From Arthrobotrys musiformis (lineage: Eukaryota; Ascomycota; Orbiliomycetes; Orbiliales; Orbiliaceae): a DNA stretch of 64,000 nt. The DNA is taken from contig JAVHJL010000012.1 of the NCBI GenBank assembly GCA_036971715.1, positions 1,116,001-1,180,000 on the forward strand. Direction: 5' to 3'. The notes below the pieces were generated by a model. It was not told where the DNA came from, searched no databases, and saw nothing but the letters and a program-made list of their open reading frames with translations. The position numbers and the translations under genes are program-made. Below are positions 31,601-42,939 of the stretch, one piece after another. How positions within the stretch are numbered: position 1 is the stretch's first letter; each line of letters begins with the position of its first letter.

Positions 31601-33135
31601 AGCTTCGAGATTTTCGCGAACGCGAATTTAGTTTAAAGAGTAGTTAATGCGGCATGTATTGGCGAGATCGCAATTGGGAATCTTTCTGGGATATTCGCAA
31701 AAATGAATTATTTCAAAAGACTCAAACGTGGGAATACTTTTGATATATTCGCAATGTCGAATATTCTCGAGAAACACTAATATGCGAAACTTGTGGTGAC
31801 AATTCGCTTTTGCGAATATGCCCGTCAAGTTCGCCAATAAGAAAAAGTGTTGTGACAAATCGCAAAAGCGAACATGCTGATTAAGTTCGCAATTGCGAAA
31901 GGGTGTACAACAGTTCGCAAAAAGCGAACATGCTTGCTGACTAGACTTCGCAGATGCAGAAAATGGATTTCACATTCGGAAAAGCGAACATGAATTGACT
32001 AACTCCGCAAGTGCGAAAAATATATAACGTTTCGCAAAAGCGAATGTGCTGACTAATTTCGCTGTTGCGGAAAGGGTGAAGTAGTTCGCTATTGCGAAAA
32101 AGAATACAAAAGTTCGCAATGGCGAATATGCTGACTAATTCCGCAAATGCGAAAAGTGTACCAGACATTCGGCAGAGCGGACACAGACACATTAACTTCG
32201 CAATTGCGACAGAAGTATAAGAGTTCGCAAAAGCGAACACCCACCCAAGTTTCGTCTTTTCAAAAAGCATATGCAATACCGCGAAGACGAATATGTTTAT
32301 GAATTTCGCAAGGACGAAAGAAGCACGAGCAATCGCAAAAGCGAAATCGTTCATCAATTCCGCAAAGTCGAGGAAGATATCGTTATTCGCAAAGAGGAAC
32401 AACTTGACTAACTTCGCAAAAGCGAACATCTCAGTCAATTTCGCCGAAGCGAACAACTCAACCAAATTCGCAAAAGCGAACAACCCAACCAAATTCGCAA
32501 AAGCGAATATTTTAACCAAATTCGCAAAAGCGAATGTTTTAACCAAATTCGCAAAAGCGAGTATTTTGATCAAATTCGCAAAAGCGAATCTATGAATCGA
32601 TTTCGCAAAAGCGAACGCGCTAACCAAGATCGCAGAGACGACCAGTTGTACTACTTTCGCAAAAACGAATATCTTAACTAAGTTCGCAAAGACGAACACC
32701 ATTACCGAATTCGCGCCTGCGAAAGAATTGAATACATTCGCACATGGGAAAACCTCTGTCTATTCCGTTAATGGGAACAATGCATACAAGATCCAAAAGA
32801 CGAAAATATTATTCATTCCGCGAATGCGAAAATTTAGTTGAGATCGCAAATGTGAAACCTGGAAAGATTTCTCGAATGCGATTTTCCTCGAGAAACAAGA
32901 TTTTGCTAATCTAACTCAAAGTTCGCAAATGCGAAATCTTGACCAATTTAGCAACCGCGAAAATTGGAAAAAATTCGTAAAGTGCGAATTCTCTTGAGAA
33001 ATAAAAATTTGCGAACAATGTTGGGAGTTTGCAAACGCGAATTCTTAGCTTGTTTCGCAATTACGAAGGTTCAGACAATTTGTCAAATGCGATTTTCCTC
33101 GAGAAACATGTTGAGGTTCGCAAAGGCGAAACTAT
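31600..33135. repeat. Palindromic minisatellite, TTCGC-N4-GCGAA every ~27 bp
   Basis: More than forty copies of a 14-bp interrupted palindrome, consensus TTCGCAAAAGCGAA, recur at 26-28-bp intervals. The best-conserved run is 32411-32615, where successive cores fall 27 bp apart, joined by linkers close to TATTTTAACCAAA. Edges of the array keep the spacing but accumulate mismatches, usually single changes in one arm. The period is a multiple of three, so a 253-codon minus-strand frame (31941-32702) of repeating FAFANLVKI units results. I regard that frame as a by-product, because the inverted symmetry is what is conserved. Confidence 0.9.
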
Positions 33136-33521
33136 AAAATTTAAAAATATAATAACAAGATCAACAAAACATAATTTAATATATCATTATATACACAAAT
33201 TAAAATTTTCTCTATGTGTATTTAAGCACGTGATGATTTTAAAGACTTGAATCAGCCTCGACACTAGGCCTGACTTGGATCTAGATTTCCCATATCATTA
33301 AATAAAACTTAATGGTTTATATATGGATACTCAAATAGGCACGTGATAATTTTGAGAGCTTAAATCTAGATTTTCTATTCATTTCGGTCTCAAAGCGCTA
33401 ATTGAGAAAACCACAAGTTCATACGTAGTCTTTTAATACACTGGCACAAAATTAGTTTTTTATTGCTTTAAGTAAGCACGTGACAATTTGACAACTTAAA
33501 TTCAGGGCTTTATAATAGAAT
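33136..33521. other. AT-rich spacer
   Basis: Three imperfect copies of a block with GCACGTGA(T/C)AATTT, then ACTTAAAT occur near 33227, 33341 and 33476, so a weak ~120-bp direct repeat is present. No gene. Confidence 0.5.
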
Positions 33522-33748
33522 TGTTGAGGCTACCCATATAGATAGGTAGGGTCGGAGATATGTAACCACCGACCTTAGGCCCGGTATCACCGGCCTATAG
33601 AGCGTAGGTAACGCAGAGCCTATGAGCCTGCCAGGCCTGTCTACACGTGACGCCTACTATGTATATAAGAGAGCCCATTGAGGCCATAGAATAGCCTACT
33701 ATCGAATTCCATTATTCCTCGCCTCATACCTACGTTCTACGTACAACA
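33522..33748 (+). repeat. Copia 5' LTR, 227 bp
   Basis: Begins TGTTGAGGCTACCC and ends GTACAACA, directly before the primer-binding site. A solo copy in the opposite orientation lies at 20901-21416. It contains TATATAAGAG near 33661, a plausible TATA box. Confidence 0.8.
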
Positions 33749-33760
33749 GGTTATGAGCCC
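33749..33760 (+). other. Primer-binding site, initiator tRNA-Met anticodon type
   Basis: GGTTATGAGCCC directly follows the LTR. It is complementary to the anticodon stem-loop of eukaryotic initiator tRNA-Met (GGGCTCATAACC), the half-tRNA priming used by Ty5 and Drosophila copia. Confidence 0.75.
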
Positions 33761-33867
33761 GGAGGCGTGAAACTTCACTCCTCCACGAAAGCGAACTTTG
33801 CAGAATCTACTTTACAATAGAATCTATTCTACTTTATATATAAAATTCGATCCCTTCTCTGTTGTAT

Positions 33868-34871
33868 ATGTCACAGGAAGGTAACCGACAAAGAACTTCA
33901 CAGTCTCGCGGACGTAGAACCCAAAGGGACGCAGAAACAGAAACAGAAAACAGCATGGCAGACGCTTCAGGAGAACCTAGTACTTCCACGTCACAACCAC
34001 CGCAATTGCGTGCCTACCAGCCTAAACAGATAATCCTGAAACAGGACAACTACCTTCAATGGCGGATTCTGGTGAAACGGAACATAAAACGGTTGGGATG
34101 GTTACACTACACACAAGTGGTGGGCACCAAACATAACAAAGAAGAAAAAGCCAAGCTGTCACCCACGGAACTAAAGGCCTTTGAGACCGAATGGGCTATA
34201 AGATTGGATTGTTCCACGTATATCCTCGAAAATGTGGAATCCAGCCTATGGACACGATTTCATTCTATGGAAGAAGACCCATATAACATGTGGGCGGATA
34301 TCAAAAACATATGGCAGGCGCAGAATGAAGAAGGAAAGCGCCGTTACGAAATGCAATTGGACAACCTACTTATGATGGAAGAAACTATCGACGAGTACAT
34401 TACTAGGGCTGTAGACCTCAAAAGTAAACTTATGGCTGCTGGGGGTACCATCGACAACAGCCGTTTCATTCTAAACGTCCTACGTGGCCTACCCTCTAAG
34501 TATCACAGCATTAGGGAGAATATCGACTACGACCTAACAAAAGACCCTAAACTATCTATCAATACGGTTCAGCACGCCTAATGAAGAAAGAAACGGAACT
34601 CAAACTAAGGCCTGCAAGAAATGGTCAATTGGCAGCGTATCATGCAGGAACTGCGGGCTCGAGCTCTGGAAACCGTGGAATCGGAACTGGAAGAGGAAAT
34701 AGGCTAGGAAGGTCTGCAGGAACCTTCGGTAACACAAGGAATGTGCAAAATGCAACAAGTGGCACACAAAACGGTACCACTAACTCCAACACCACCAACG
34801 CAAAATTTACCGAAATTTCGTTGTACAGCCTGTGTCAGGCCACCATGATACTAGTGACTGTTACACACTAA
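33868..34871 (+). CDS. Copia gag
   Basis: The frame from ATG 33868 to about 34579 encodes a capsid-type domain. DNYLQWRILVKRNIKRLGWL and YEMQLDNLLMMEETIDEYIT are typical of the copia gag (UBN2/retrotran_gag_2) fold, with the FILNVLRGLPSKYHSIRENI motif near its end. A one-base shift at about 34580 moves to a Gly/Asn/Arg-rich linker (34581-34820). A second shift near 34830 splits the zinc knuckle: the first Cys pair (CTAC) is in one frame and GHHDTSDCYTLK in the next. Confidence 0.7.
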
Positions 34872-35539
34872 AGGGCTACCCCGCAGACAGTTCACGACGT
34901 GGCAATTCTAATCCCCGTAGGGCCCGTGGTAATAACTTTAGGGGCAGAGGTAACAGAGGTAATTTTGGTGGACGTGGAGGAACTCACCAGTCCCCAAATA
35001 CGAATTCTGTTACACTACCTGAGGAAGAACCTGTCAATCATACAGAAGGCACCTACATGGCCGATGTCGGAACCTACCTATCTGAAAACTCAGAATCTCA
35101 ACTAAATTGGTTACTTGATACAGCTTGCGCCAGACACCTTACTCCCGATGAATCGGACTTCGTGGAAATAAGGCCCTGCAATCGCAAAATGGTTATGGGA
35201 AATGGAACAACCACACCAGTTCATGGTATAGGCACCCTAAGGCTTACCCTTTCTATAAATGGAAGGCCAGAAACCGTCCAATTCACGAATGCCTACTGGG
35301 TACCACAGTTCAAAGCCAAACTACTCCCTCTTGGACAGTTAGAACCAAAGGGAGTTTCTTATCGCAAAGGTCCATTAGGCCTAGAGTTGTATAACGAAAC
35401 TACAGGCGCAACCATCGTACAAACAAGGCGTCTACCCAACAACCTTTACGAGATCTTGATGCAATGCACACCCATGTCACCTACAACTCCTCTCCATCTC
35501 ACAGTTCAGGTGAACGTAGCCAGAACATTAGATGAATAG
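34832..35539 (+). pseudogene. Copia protease and pre-integrase region
   Basis: After the end of the knuckle (GHHDTSDC) and an RG-rich linker, WLLDTACARHLTPDESDFVE matches the copia protease active site, where D-S/T-G is usual; here it reads D-T-A. The flap and later segments (YWVPQFKAKLLPLGQL) fit. The GAG-pre-integrase region begins, and then TAG at 35537-35539 interrupts the zinc-binding HxxxxH element of integrase; a Trp codon (TGG) is usual at that site. Confidence 0.7.
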
Positions 35540-36786
35540 CACAGAATTCTAAACCACGCCAACCCTCAGGCCATAAAACAGATGCCCCAAGTGGTAACAG
35601 GAATGCAGATAGCAGTTCCACCGGTAGGACAGGCTGCCAACCTCCACACCAGCAGCAGTTGCATTTCATGCCTCGAAGGAAAGATGCACCAAACAACCAA
35701 CCATGGGCCAGGAACCCGCGCCCCAAGACCCAATTACAGGTACCATACCGATCTTTGGGGGCCTGCGGATGCTGTGACTATTGGAGGGGACAAGTACATG
35801 CAGGTGTTTATGGACTGCTACAGCGGTTATGTATGGCTCCGCTTCCTGAAAGAGCGCTCTCAGACCTATCAAGTTACAGAGGCACTCATAAAAGAAAGGA
35901 ATGCAGAGTCCTGGCCCAGGATCCTATTATTTTTATGAGACAGGACCCTGCGGCAGAATTTGGAGGCGGCCGCGCCCAAGTTACCGAAATATAAGCCAGC
36001 AGGTTCAGACTCATGCTTCAGAGTCACGGCATACGTACAGAGGTAACGGCCACCAACGCCCACAATCAGAACGGAAGGGCAGAGCGGTACAACAGAACCA
36101 TCATGGAAGATGTAGTAGCTATGATGTCGGAAGCGGTTTCGTGCCCCAAGAACCTATGGGCAGAAGCAGCCATGTACGCCTGTCACGTCAGAAACAGAAT
36201 CCCAGGTACCGCAGTGGCGAAAGACGTCAGAACCCCTTATGAAAAGTTCTACGGTACCAGACCAGACGTCAGTAACCTACATCAGTGGGGCTCAAAATGT
36301 TTTGTACATATCCCCCTGAAGGATAGAAAGAAGCTGGATTCAAAGGCCTGGGAAGGTATCTTCCTAGGTGTTGAACATACTCACGTCTACAGGGTATGGA
36401 ATGGTCAGAGAATAGCCAGGGTCAGAGACATTAAAGTCCTACCCATGGGTCCTCGTTTCGGGGAAGTGAGGGAGGAAGACGAGGAACCGGCTGCCTTCCA
36501 CTCCCTCTCCACTCCGGCGGACGCAGAAATATACACAGCCCTCAACGTATATAAAACTACTGAGGATGAACCACCCTACCGAGAAGCCATGAATTCAACC
36601 GATGCACCAAAATGGGCCGAAGCCATTAGGGAAGAACTTACCAAGGTTGTAGAACATGGTGTCTGGATTACCGTGGGTAGAAACTCGCTACCACGAGGTT
36701 CCAGGCCTCTATACTACAAATGGGTTCTTAAACGCAAAAGGGACGAAAATGGTGCCGTCAGCCGATACAAGGCCTATAACTTCTAA
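35540..36786 (+). pseudogene. Copia integrase and RT start
   Basis: The frame continues from the TAG with HRILNH and later SSCISCLEGK (integrase HHCC zinc site). Catalytic core follows: TDLWGP, FMDCYSGYVWLRF, then after a frameshift RQDPAAEFGG, then NAHNQNGRAERYNRTIMEDV. The DDE residues are all present. The GKMH..ARN-to-RT region follows (TPYEKFYGTRPDVSNLHQWG, FLGVE), then PPYREAMNSTDAPKWAEAIR and YYKWVLKRKRDENGAVSRYK, the first motif of copia reverse transcriptase. The reading frame and the homology end together at 36786. Confidence 0.75.
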
Positions 36787-37290
36787 CCATTATTCCCTAC
36801 TCCGTATGCTGTCAATACGGGGTTCTGTCTAACCAAAATCTAAGCGACTTTTGCCAAGTTTTTTGTCAATACGAAGTTGTTTTTTTTGTCAATACGGAGT
36901 TCAGTTTTACCCATTCTCAACCAAAATCTTCTCAAAGTTTCCAAAATATTAATGTGAATGTGGATTTTGATTTCGAAGTAGTCAAAACAACGCATTAAAA
37001 CAATCATTCCCGCGATGCACACACATAGTTCGACGATATCAACCCATCGACAATCAACGATTCTTATTGACATATTTCCATCATCGCATATCGTGCGAAA
37101 GACGTCAGCGGTCGATTTCCTAGTCCGTATATATATGCGCCTTCACACTTAACAGCGCGGACTCGCTGAGGGTCTGAGCCAATGCTAATATTAGGAGTTT
37201 GACGTCGAAGATTTGGAGCGAACCTTACTATGGATCGAACACTCAGGTGTGGTCTGAAGCGAAATCTGTCGCGGAAGCCAAAATTATGGT
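36787..37290. other. Intergenic
   Basis: TCAATACGGAGTT/GGGTT recurs near 36812, 36870 and 36890, a minor direct repeat. No gene. Confidence 0.4.
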
Positions 37291-37291
37291 T

Positions 37292-37376
37292 GTAAACCAC
37301 ACTCAAGGTGGTTTACTGGCCCAGAATGGCGTAGTCTGGAATCCCATGCTCGTAAACCACGCTAAGGGTGGTTTAC
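37292..37376. repeat. Palindromic GTAAACCAC/GTGGTTTAC element, right copies
   Basis: Two hairpins 60 bp apart: GTAAACCAC at 37292 with GTGGTTTAC at 37308, and GTAAACCAC at 37352 with GTGGTTTAC at 37368. Each is followed by TGGCCCAGAATGGC, so the unit is duplicated in tandem. Same motif as at 10085-10145. Confidence 0.8.
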
Positions 37377-38575
37377 TGGCCCAGAATGGCATGGTTTGCA
37401 AATTCTGGATTTGGAGTTTACTGGCTTATGAAAATCCAACCTTCCGAATGTTCGAATTTATAGTCGACTCATCATCAATGACATGATGCGCGATGGTATT
37501 ATGCAGTTCAAACAAGGTAATGTATTTACAAAGTATTTAGATATACTATAAACATATAAAATTGTCATTTAATAATGACCTATAGATTTTGATTTGATTA
37601 TGATTTCAAACTCGTTGAGTTTGAAGGAGCTAGAAGTAGCCGCACGACCAGTAATAATATCGGTTTACTAGTGTATTCCATCATATCGTCGGGCTCTCCA
37701 AATTATAGGTATACTAGACGAGCGATATAGGTTATTTAAAAACCCAATGAAGCATACACAGATTCACACGTTCCGATCTCATTATAAACTAAACAGAATT
37801 ACAGTTAAGAGCCCGCACATATACCGTCAGTGTAATTTATTTCCATCCAAGTATACAAAAACACAATCTTTTTATACACCAGGTCTATTGATCCGAAAAT
37901 CAAGGTCCGATTCTAGAAAGACTTGTCAGGCAGATATACTATCGCGAAGGTCGAAATCGGAGGTCAAGGTCTTTGCTAACACATTGGAATATATCTACCT
38001 GACATCTACCTCAAAGACAAACGGCACTAGTATTTTGGAATAAGCCGCTCATTTTCATGCACACAATGGATGGAGCTGGATACATTTATAATTATATATG
38101 TATACCAGCACATCGTATAAACAGTCTACGTTTCAATATCTGAAATTCACTCAACTAGCAAAGTCGCTTTGTCGGATGGTCTTGGCTGCTTCGTACGGAA
38201 GACAAACTCATCGACGCGAACAGTAATTCTGTAGTCAAAGTCTCGCTTCCTCAAAATCTTTCGGACCAAATTCCGTGGTACCGGTATCCGATACTCGAAA
38301 GTCTTCCCATTTCGAGAATGAAATCGATCGCGAACTCAAGACAACACTACTGCAATCCATCTTGGCCATGATGTAGAATTACAGGAGCTCGATTCGTGTA
38401 TAAAGAGTGGAATCATATATATACACAGGCAAGTGTGAGCCGTATCTGCAGTTCAAGACTAATATACATAGTCTTCAACCTCGTAAATACGATTTATCGT
38501 AAAGACCGATAGAACCGAAAGAGTCGGTCAACGGGATACGAGAATAAGGAAGGCGATAGTCGTCACTTCGATACG
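37377..38575. other. Intergenic, AT-rich
   Basis: A 98-codon plus frame (37747-38043) has no motif. Nothing else supported. Confidence 0.35.
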
Positions 38576-38579
38576 TCCC

Positions 38580-38906
38580 TTGGCGACATCTAGCTCTTTG
38601 ATGCAGAGTATGGGACTGAGGTTGGAGAAATCAGACCGGGCTCGACGAGGCAGTTCGACATCAACCTCGACGAAAGCGGTACGTTCCTTATTACCGGCGC
38701 GATCGTTGGCGACCTCAAGCTCTTCGATGCAGAGGATGGGGACTGAAGTCCAAGAAATCAGACCGGGCTCAACGAAGCAGTTCGACACCAACCTAGACGA
38801 AAGCGGTACGTTCCTCATTACTGAAGTGACCATTGACACAGCCAGAGGCCCAACTTTGGATACATATTCCTTCATTAGAGTTCGTATATGGGTATGCTGT
38901 GGCTAG
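38580..38906 (+). pseudogene. Remnant with duplicated 42-aa module
   Basis: A ~126-bp unit is present twice, starting at 38580 and 38706. On the plus strand each encodes about 42 aa with LFDAE, then GTEV, then EIRPGSTxQFDxNLDESGTF. The first copy carries TAG where the second has AAG (K), and the second has one extra G that shifts the frame, so neither is intact across its length. The tail after copy 2 runs open to 38906. I do not recognise the module. Conservation at the protein level suggests it was once a tandem-repeat protein. Confidence 0.5.
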
Positions 38907-39579
38907 CGATATCGTGACGCAACGAATAATATATCGAGATGACGATATATATACTGTAGGTTTATCTTTTTAATATTATTCGGAAAGAGGTTTGTTCTGC
39001 ATATTTTGCAGAAGATGTGATGAGACGGAAAGGAGGTAGTGAAGCTTCGAGGTTCAAAGAAGAACATGTACATGTATACGTCTATCGAGCGGTCGGGGCG
39101 CAGAGAATATATACACGAAGGGCTTCCCTCACAGTAAGACCAAACTGAATCAACCAACCGAACACCTGTCCTCAAGGCCGGCCAGCCGCTTTGTTTTTTT
39201 ACTAAAGAGGGGTTGCATTAACACCAAACATGGTTGCAAAAGATCCTCTTCGGGAATCGAATTTCAATAGTTGGTTTGGCACTGCGCTGCTTTGTATTGC
39301 ATTGGAAGTTGCGCTGTCATATTGGGAGCTTGAAATCTAAAACACAACAACAACACCAACCAACCGTTTAAGCAAGTCAACCATAAATAAGCTATATAGA
39401 TTTGTTGAGATTGTGAAGCCCTTCTTTACCCTTCCACCCGTTCTCTCCTTAGACAACTTGAATATAACAATGAATCGGTTTCACGTCATGTTGATTTTTC
39501 AAGTAAGTTCAATCGGTCGGGAAAAGGAAACATAGCGTTTGCAATAAAATCGAAACTAATCAACGTGTACAACTAAATC
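38907..39579. other. Intergenic
   Basis: No supported gene; ACAACAACAACACCAACCAACC microsatellite near 39340. Confidence 0.4.
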
Positions 39580-42075
39580 TATATACATGTACGCATTACT
39601 GCTTTGTATCTACCATTCATAACGCTACTATGTGCGAGAAAATGTACCCGGGAATCAGAGGAGAAGCCAGAAGAAGATTCGGGAGAGAAGAATATATATA
39701 TAAGATCCGGGAAGGAAGAAGGCACCATGGAAAAAATGATATCAAGATTGGAAGAAAAAAAACGGTTGATGGCAGCAACCGTTTTAGATTCATATTGATA
39801 ACACCAAACCTTCTTGATGATGTTTGATCAATTGAAGCCATCATGGTATGTAATGGTTTTGGGATAGTCACTGTGTTCTCATTTATTTGTAGGGTAGAAG
39901 TCGGCTGGTATATATCAACTTGCATAAACATTGCGATGAAAATGAAACCCTTTCAGAGCATGGAACTGGATAAAGAGCTAAAAAACAGAGCTACCGACTC
40001 ATAGTATCCTCAAAAAAGACCCATTGTTTTCTTTTAATATAGCGGTATCAAGCTCCAAATTCGTTTCTATTAATGTATATATATCATGTCTACCGTGACC
40101 AGAGAATCGTCCAACAAGAGCCGATGGTGCTCACATGCATAATGTAAACAAAAATATAATAATATAATCAGGGCCGACACTGATACCAAAGCACCTGCAT
40201 CAGACGATGAACCAATAGTCAACAAGTAAGCGTGGAGGTCTATATGCATTATATCGAGTTGATAAAAGTTCGATCCATGTCATGTCTGGTTCAGGCGGAA
40301 TGCAGTGGTTCCACTCGGTCAACCACGTTCATAATATCGGTGGAAAAACCATAATATTTGCGATATAGTATCCTCGCTTATTTCCAATATATATATATAT
40401 AGTGGTTTCGGAAGCTTCCTTGGCCCGCCAGGCATATAGTTCCAGTCAAGAAGAGTCAAGAAGCAACTCGCTCGATCGCTCGTGAATTATATATATGTAC
40501 GTACCGGGTTCGAGCGATCACAAGTTTAATCGAGAGGAAAATCTTAAGAAAAGGAGCCAAGGGAGAGATGGAGAGAGGGTGAGAGAAAGAGAGACCAGAG
40601 TTAGAGAGAAAGGAAGAGAGGAAACGAGATATCGAACAACCACGAGCACAACAAGGTGGCCCGCGAATGGATGTGGACCATATTTGCAACCCAAGACCAG
40701 ACATTGCCAAGCCACATTATTCATATAAGATGATGAAGCGATCATACGTTACCAGACGCAATTCCAAACTTGTGATATCAGCCGAGATATCTCGGAAAGG
40801 TGCGAAACGGTTTCATATTGCGATTGTAGAATATGGCGATTCCACAGCATTAATCATATAAGATGACGAAGCGATCTTTGACAGATGGATTCAATAAAAA
40901 AAATGCATTAGCAATCTTTTTATCAAATCGTTTTTAACCCGTGGCCTTGGAAGAGAACCTTCCATGACTGGAGGAAAACGGTTTGGTCTTGTCAAAAGTC
41001 GTATAATTAATATAATTTTATCCAAGGCGACCCGGAACACCTATTCGAATTTGACAGGTAATAGCGGGGCCAAAAGAAAAAAGAAAAAGGACCAACTTTC
41101 ACCGCACAGGGAACGTTAACAGGTAACTAAAAAGAAGAGAAAGAAAAAAGGATTAGCAAAAGTTCTGCCATGCGATAGCAGCATTCGATAAGTTTTATTA
41201 CTCACCTAAGGGCACCCCCGCCCGCATATGCACCCCGTCAAACACCAACGGTGCCCCTCATCTAACATCTCCTCCAACTCCTCCAGGCTGCGAAGAAGAG
41301 GGCTCAACGCGACACGATATGCCGGCAACAGCAATAAAGCCCCGCGAAGAAGGCTTATCGCGTTACTGAGCAACACGATGTACGGAGTCATCAAAGTCGC
41401 AAGCTGAAGAAGAACGTTTCGACAAGACATGATGAAACAAATATTTTATTTTAAATATTTTAATATTGGTATTAATATTTGTTGTCGAAGCCGTGAGGGG
41501 AGGAAGATGTACAAAACAAGAAAGAAAATACGACGGAATCAAGTTCGTAAATTTTACTAGCTACATGCACATGCACACGCTCGACGTCTAGAAGTTTTCA
41601 TCGGAAAAAGGTCTACCGACTTCTTTAAACATCCAAGCGGGAAGAGCAAGCATCGTCTAGAACCAAATCGATATTCCCAGTATTAGTTAAGAATCTTGAG
41701 CTCTTCGACCAGCTTTAATCTACAAGGCAACCCCAGCGCTGAATTCAAGATCAGCACAGATATCATATCATGTTGCTCTATAATGTGATTGTTGAATATA
41801 TCATATACACTGCAGCGCATAGCCAGGTTGCATGATAGGCCGGAGCATGCATTGTACATACACAGTACACACAAGGCGTATATACCGTACGGGTAACTTG
41901 ACCGTGGTAGACTTACGAGTCGACGCGGAAGGCGCAAGTCGATTTACAGCCTTGTTTTAGTTGGACCAAGGCGCCGGCCCTCAAGTCTGCCACAAACCCT
42001 TCAAGTCACGTCCAAGCCGCCCGCCCGCCGGCTAGGCTCCCAAGTCTGCGGAATTAATTTCTCTACGGTACATAG
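39580..42075 (-). repeat. Right arm of the ~2.4-kb inverted duplication
   Basis: Reverse-complement copy of 10374-12785 (see there). The intron-like GTGAGT..TTTTTAG feature and the 74-codon frame (41206-41430, minus) are preserved. Small indels distinguish the arms, including a shorter poly(T) here and an insertion of TAGCTACATGCACATGCACA near 41560. Confidence 0.8.
41206..41430 (-). CDS. Small hydrophobic frame, right-arm copy
   Basis: 74 codons, 71 identical to the frame at 10897-11121. Same possible intron directly after the stop. Coding status uncertain. Confidence 0.35.
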   Translation of the reverse strand: MSCRNVLLQLATLMTPYIVLLSNAISLLRGALLLLPAYRVALSPLLRSLEELEEMLDEGHRWCLTGCICGRGCP

Positions 42076-42127
42076 CGATGTTGTTTCTAGCTTATACCCT
42101 TCTAGGATTATCCGTCTCGGCTTAAGT

Positions 42128-42520
42128 TTAAACGGTCGACTGTCGATCAATCCAATACATACTTATATAGCGCCATTGCATAGCGATCGATCGATCGATG
42201 GATATATGTATATATCTCGAGCTCCAATAATCTATGTTGTTCGCGGTTTGCGAGATGGCATGCATGATTGGGTCGTCGGCTGCAAAGTAGGACTTGACGA
42301 CGGATGGGTGGTCTTTCGGGAGGGTGGTTGGGAGCTGCTGCTTTGTGTAGGTTGGCAGCATCCGGAGGCGATCGCGAGGGACCAGGGCCGACCAACAGGG
42401 GACATCCATTCCCGGGACGAGACCTTCCTTCTCTAGTCTATCTAGAAGACCATGGTAGGCCTCGATGGTATCGAACGGGCCGTCGAGAGACATTGTGTAG
42501 CTTGACGAATCGAAATACAC
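42128..42520 (-). pseudogene. Gene fragment beside the repeat arm, unknown family
   Basis: The first ~90 codons read as ordinary protein (MSLDGPFDTIEAYHGLLDRL, then GMDVPCWSALVPRDRLRMLP, then DHPSVVKSYFAADDPIMHAI). The frame then degenerates into a Tyr/Ile-rich tail near 42200, where the unique sequence meets the inverted-repeat arm. Upstream, GTCTCTGCAGATGAACCGCA is duplicated 77 bp apart (42535 and 42612), which duplicates the segment encoding CGSSAETTV. This looks like the C-terminal part of a gene cut by the repeat insertion. Family not recognised. Confidence 0.4.
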
Positions 42521-42689
42521 CCCGTGGACTGTGGTCTCTGCAGATGAACCGCAAACACTGGTGTATCGAGTTGTCTGTGCTTCAAGGCTTCAAAGATACG
42601 CGGTGACCGTAGTCTCTGCAGATGAACCGCAAAACCTGTATGCTTGGATGCCAGGGCCAATGTGACTGATGCCCGCCAGAAGACGGATA

Positions 42690-42840
42690 AGAGGTTCGGT
42701 AAGGGATAGGAGGCACGAAGCTGATGGGTAGATGGGTAAGGATGGGATGATGGAGGTGAGATGGATGAGGTTGGAGGTGAGATGATGAAGTTGGAGGGAG
42801 GTTGGAGATGAGATGAGGTTGGTGGGAGACGAGTTGAGGT
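42690..42840. repeat. GGTTGGAGATGAGATGA-rich simple repeat
   Basis: Imperfect units of GAGATGATGAGGTTGGAGGT on the plus strand. The open frame opposite is low-complexity. Confidence 0.6.
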
Positions 42841-42939
42841 TTGTTGGTGCCCCTTTCGCGTGTCGTGTTACCACAACAGAGTTCCGAAACAGGAAAGTCT
42901 CGACCTCAACAACCACAATTCAACGTTTGCCGTACTGGC

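Larger units (their letters stand above)
33522..36786 (+). mobile_element. Ty1/copia retrotransposon, 3'-truncated
   Basis: The order is 5' LTR, primer-binding site, gag, zinc knuckle, protease, integrase and the start of reverse transcriptase, in copia order (integrase before RT). The frame is broken at about 34580, at about 34825, by a TAG at 35537-35539 and at about 35900. The coding match stops inside RT at 36786 and no 3' LTR follows. It is a defective insertion. Confidence 0.85.

Noticed and set aside
31941..32702. 253-codon minus-strand frame with repeating FAFANLVK units as a repeat protein
   Set aside because: The frame exists because the DNA repeat is 27 bp (divisible by three); the opposite strand is also open for 100 codons, and symmetry of the palindrome rather than codon use is conserved.
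31600..33135. CRISPR array
   Set aside because: Repeats are 14-bp palindromes with short similar linkers, not long identical repeats with unique spacers, and the context is a eukaryotic genome without cas genes.
10374..42075. Starship-type giant transposon bounded by the inverted arms
   Set aside because: No tyrosine-recombinase (DUF3435) captain gene is visible, and Starships do not have 2.4-kb inverted ends.
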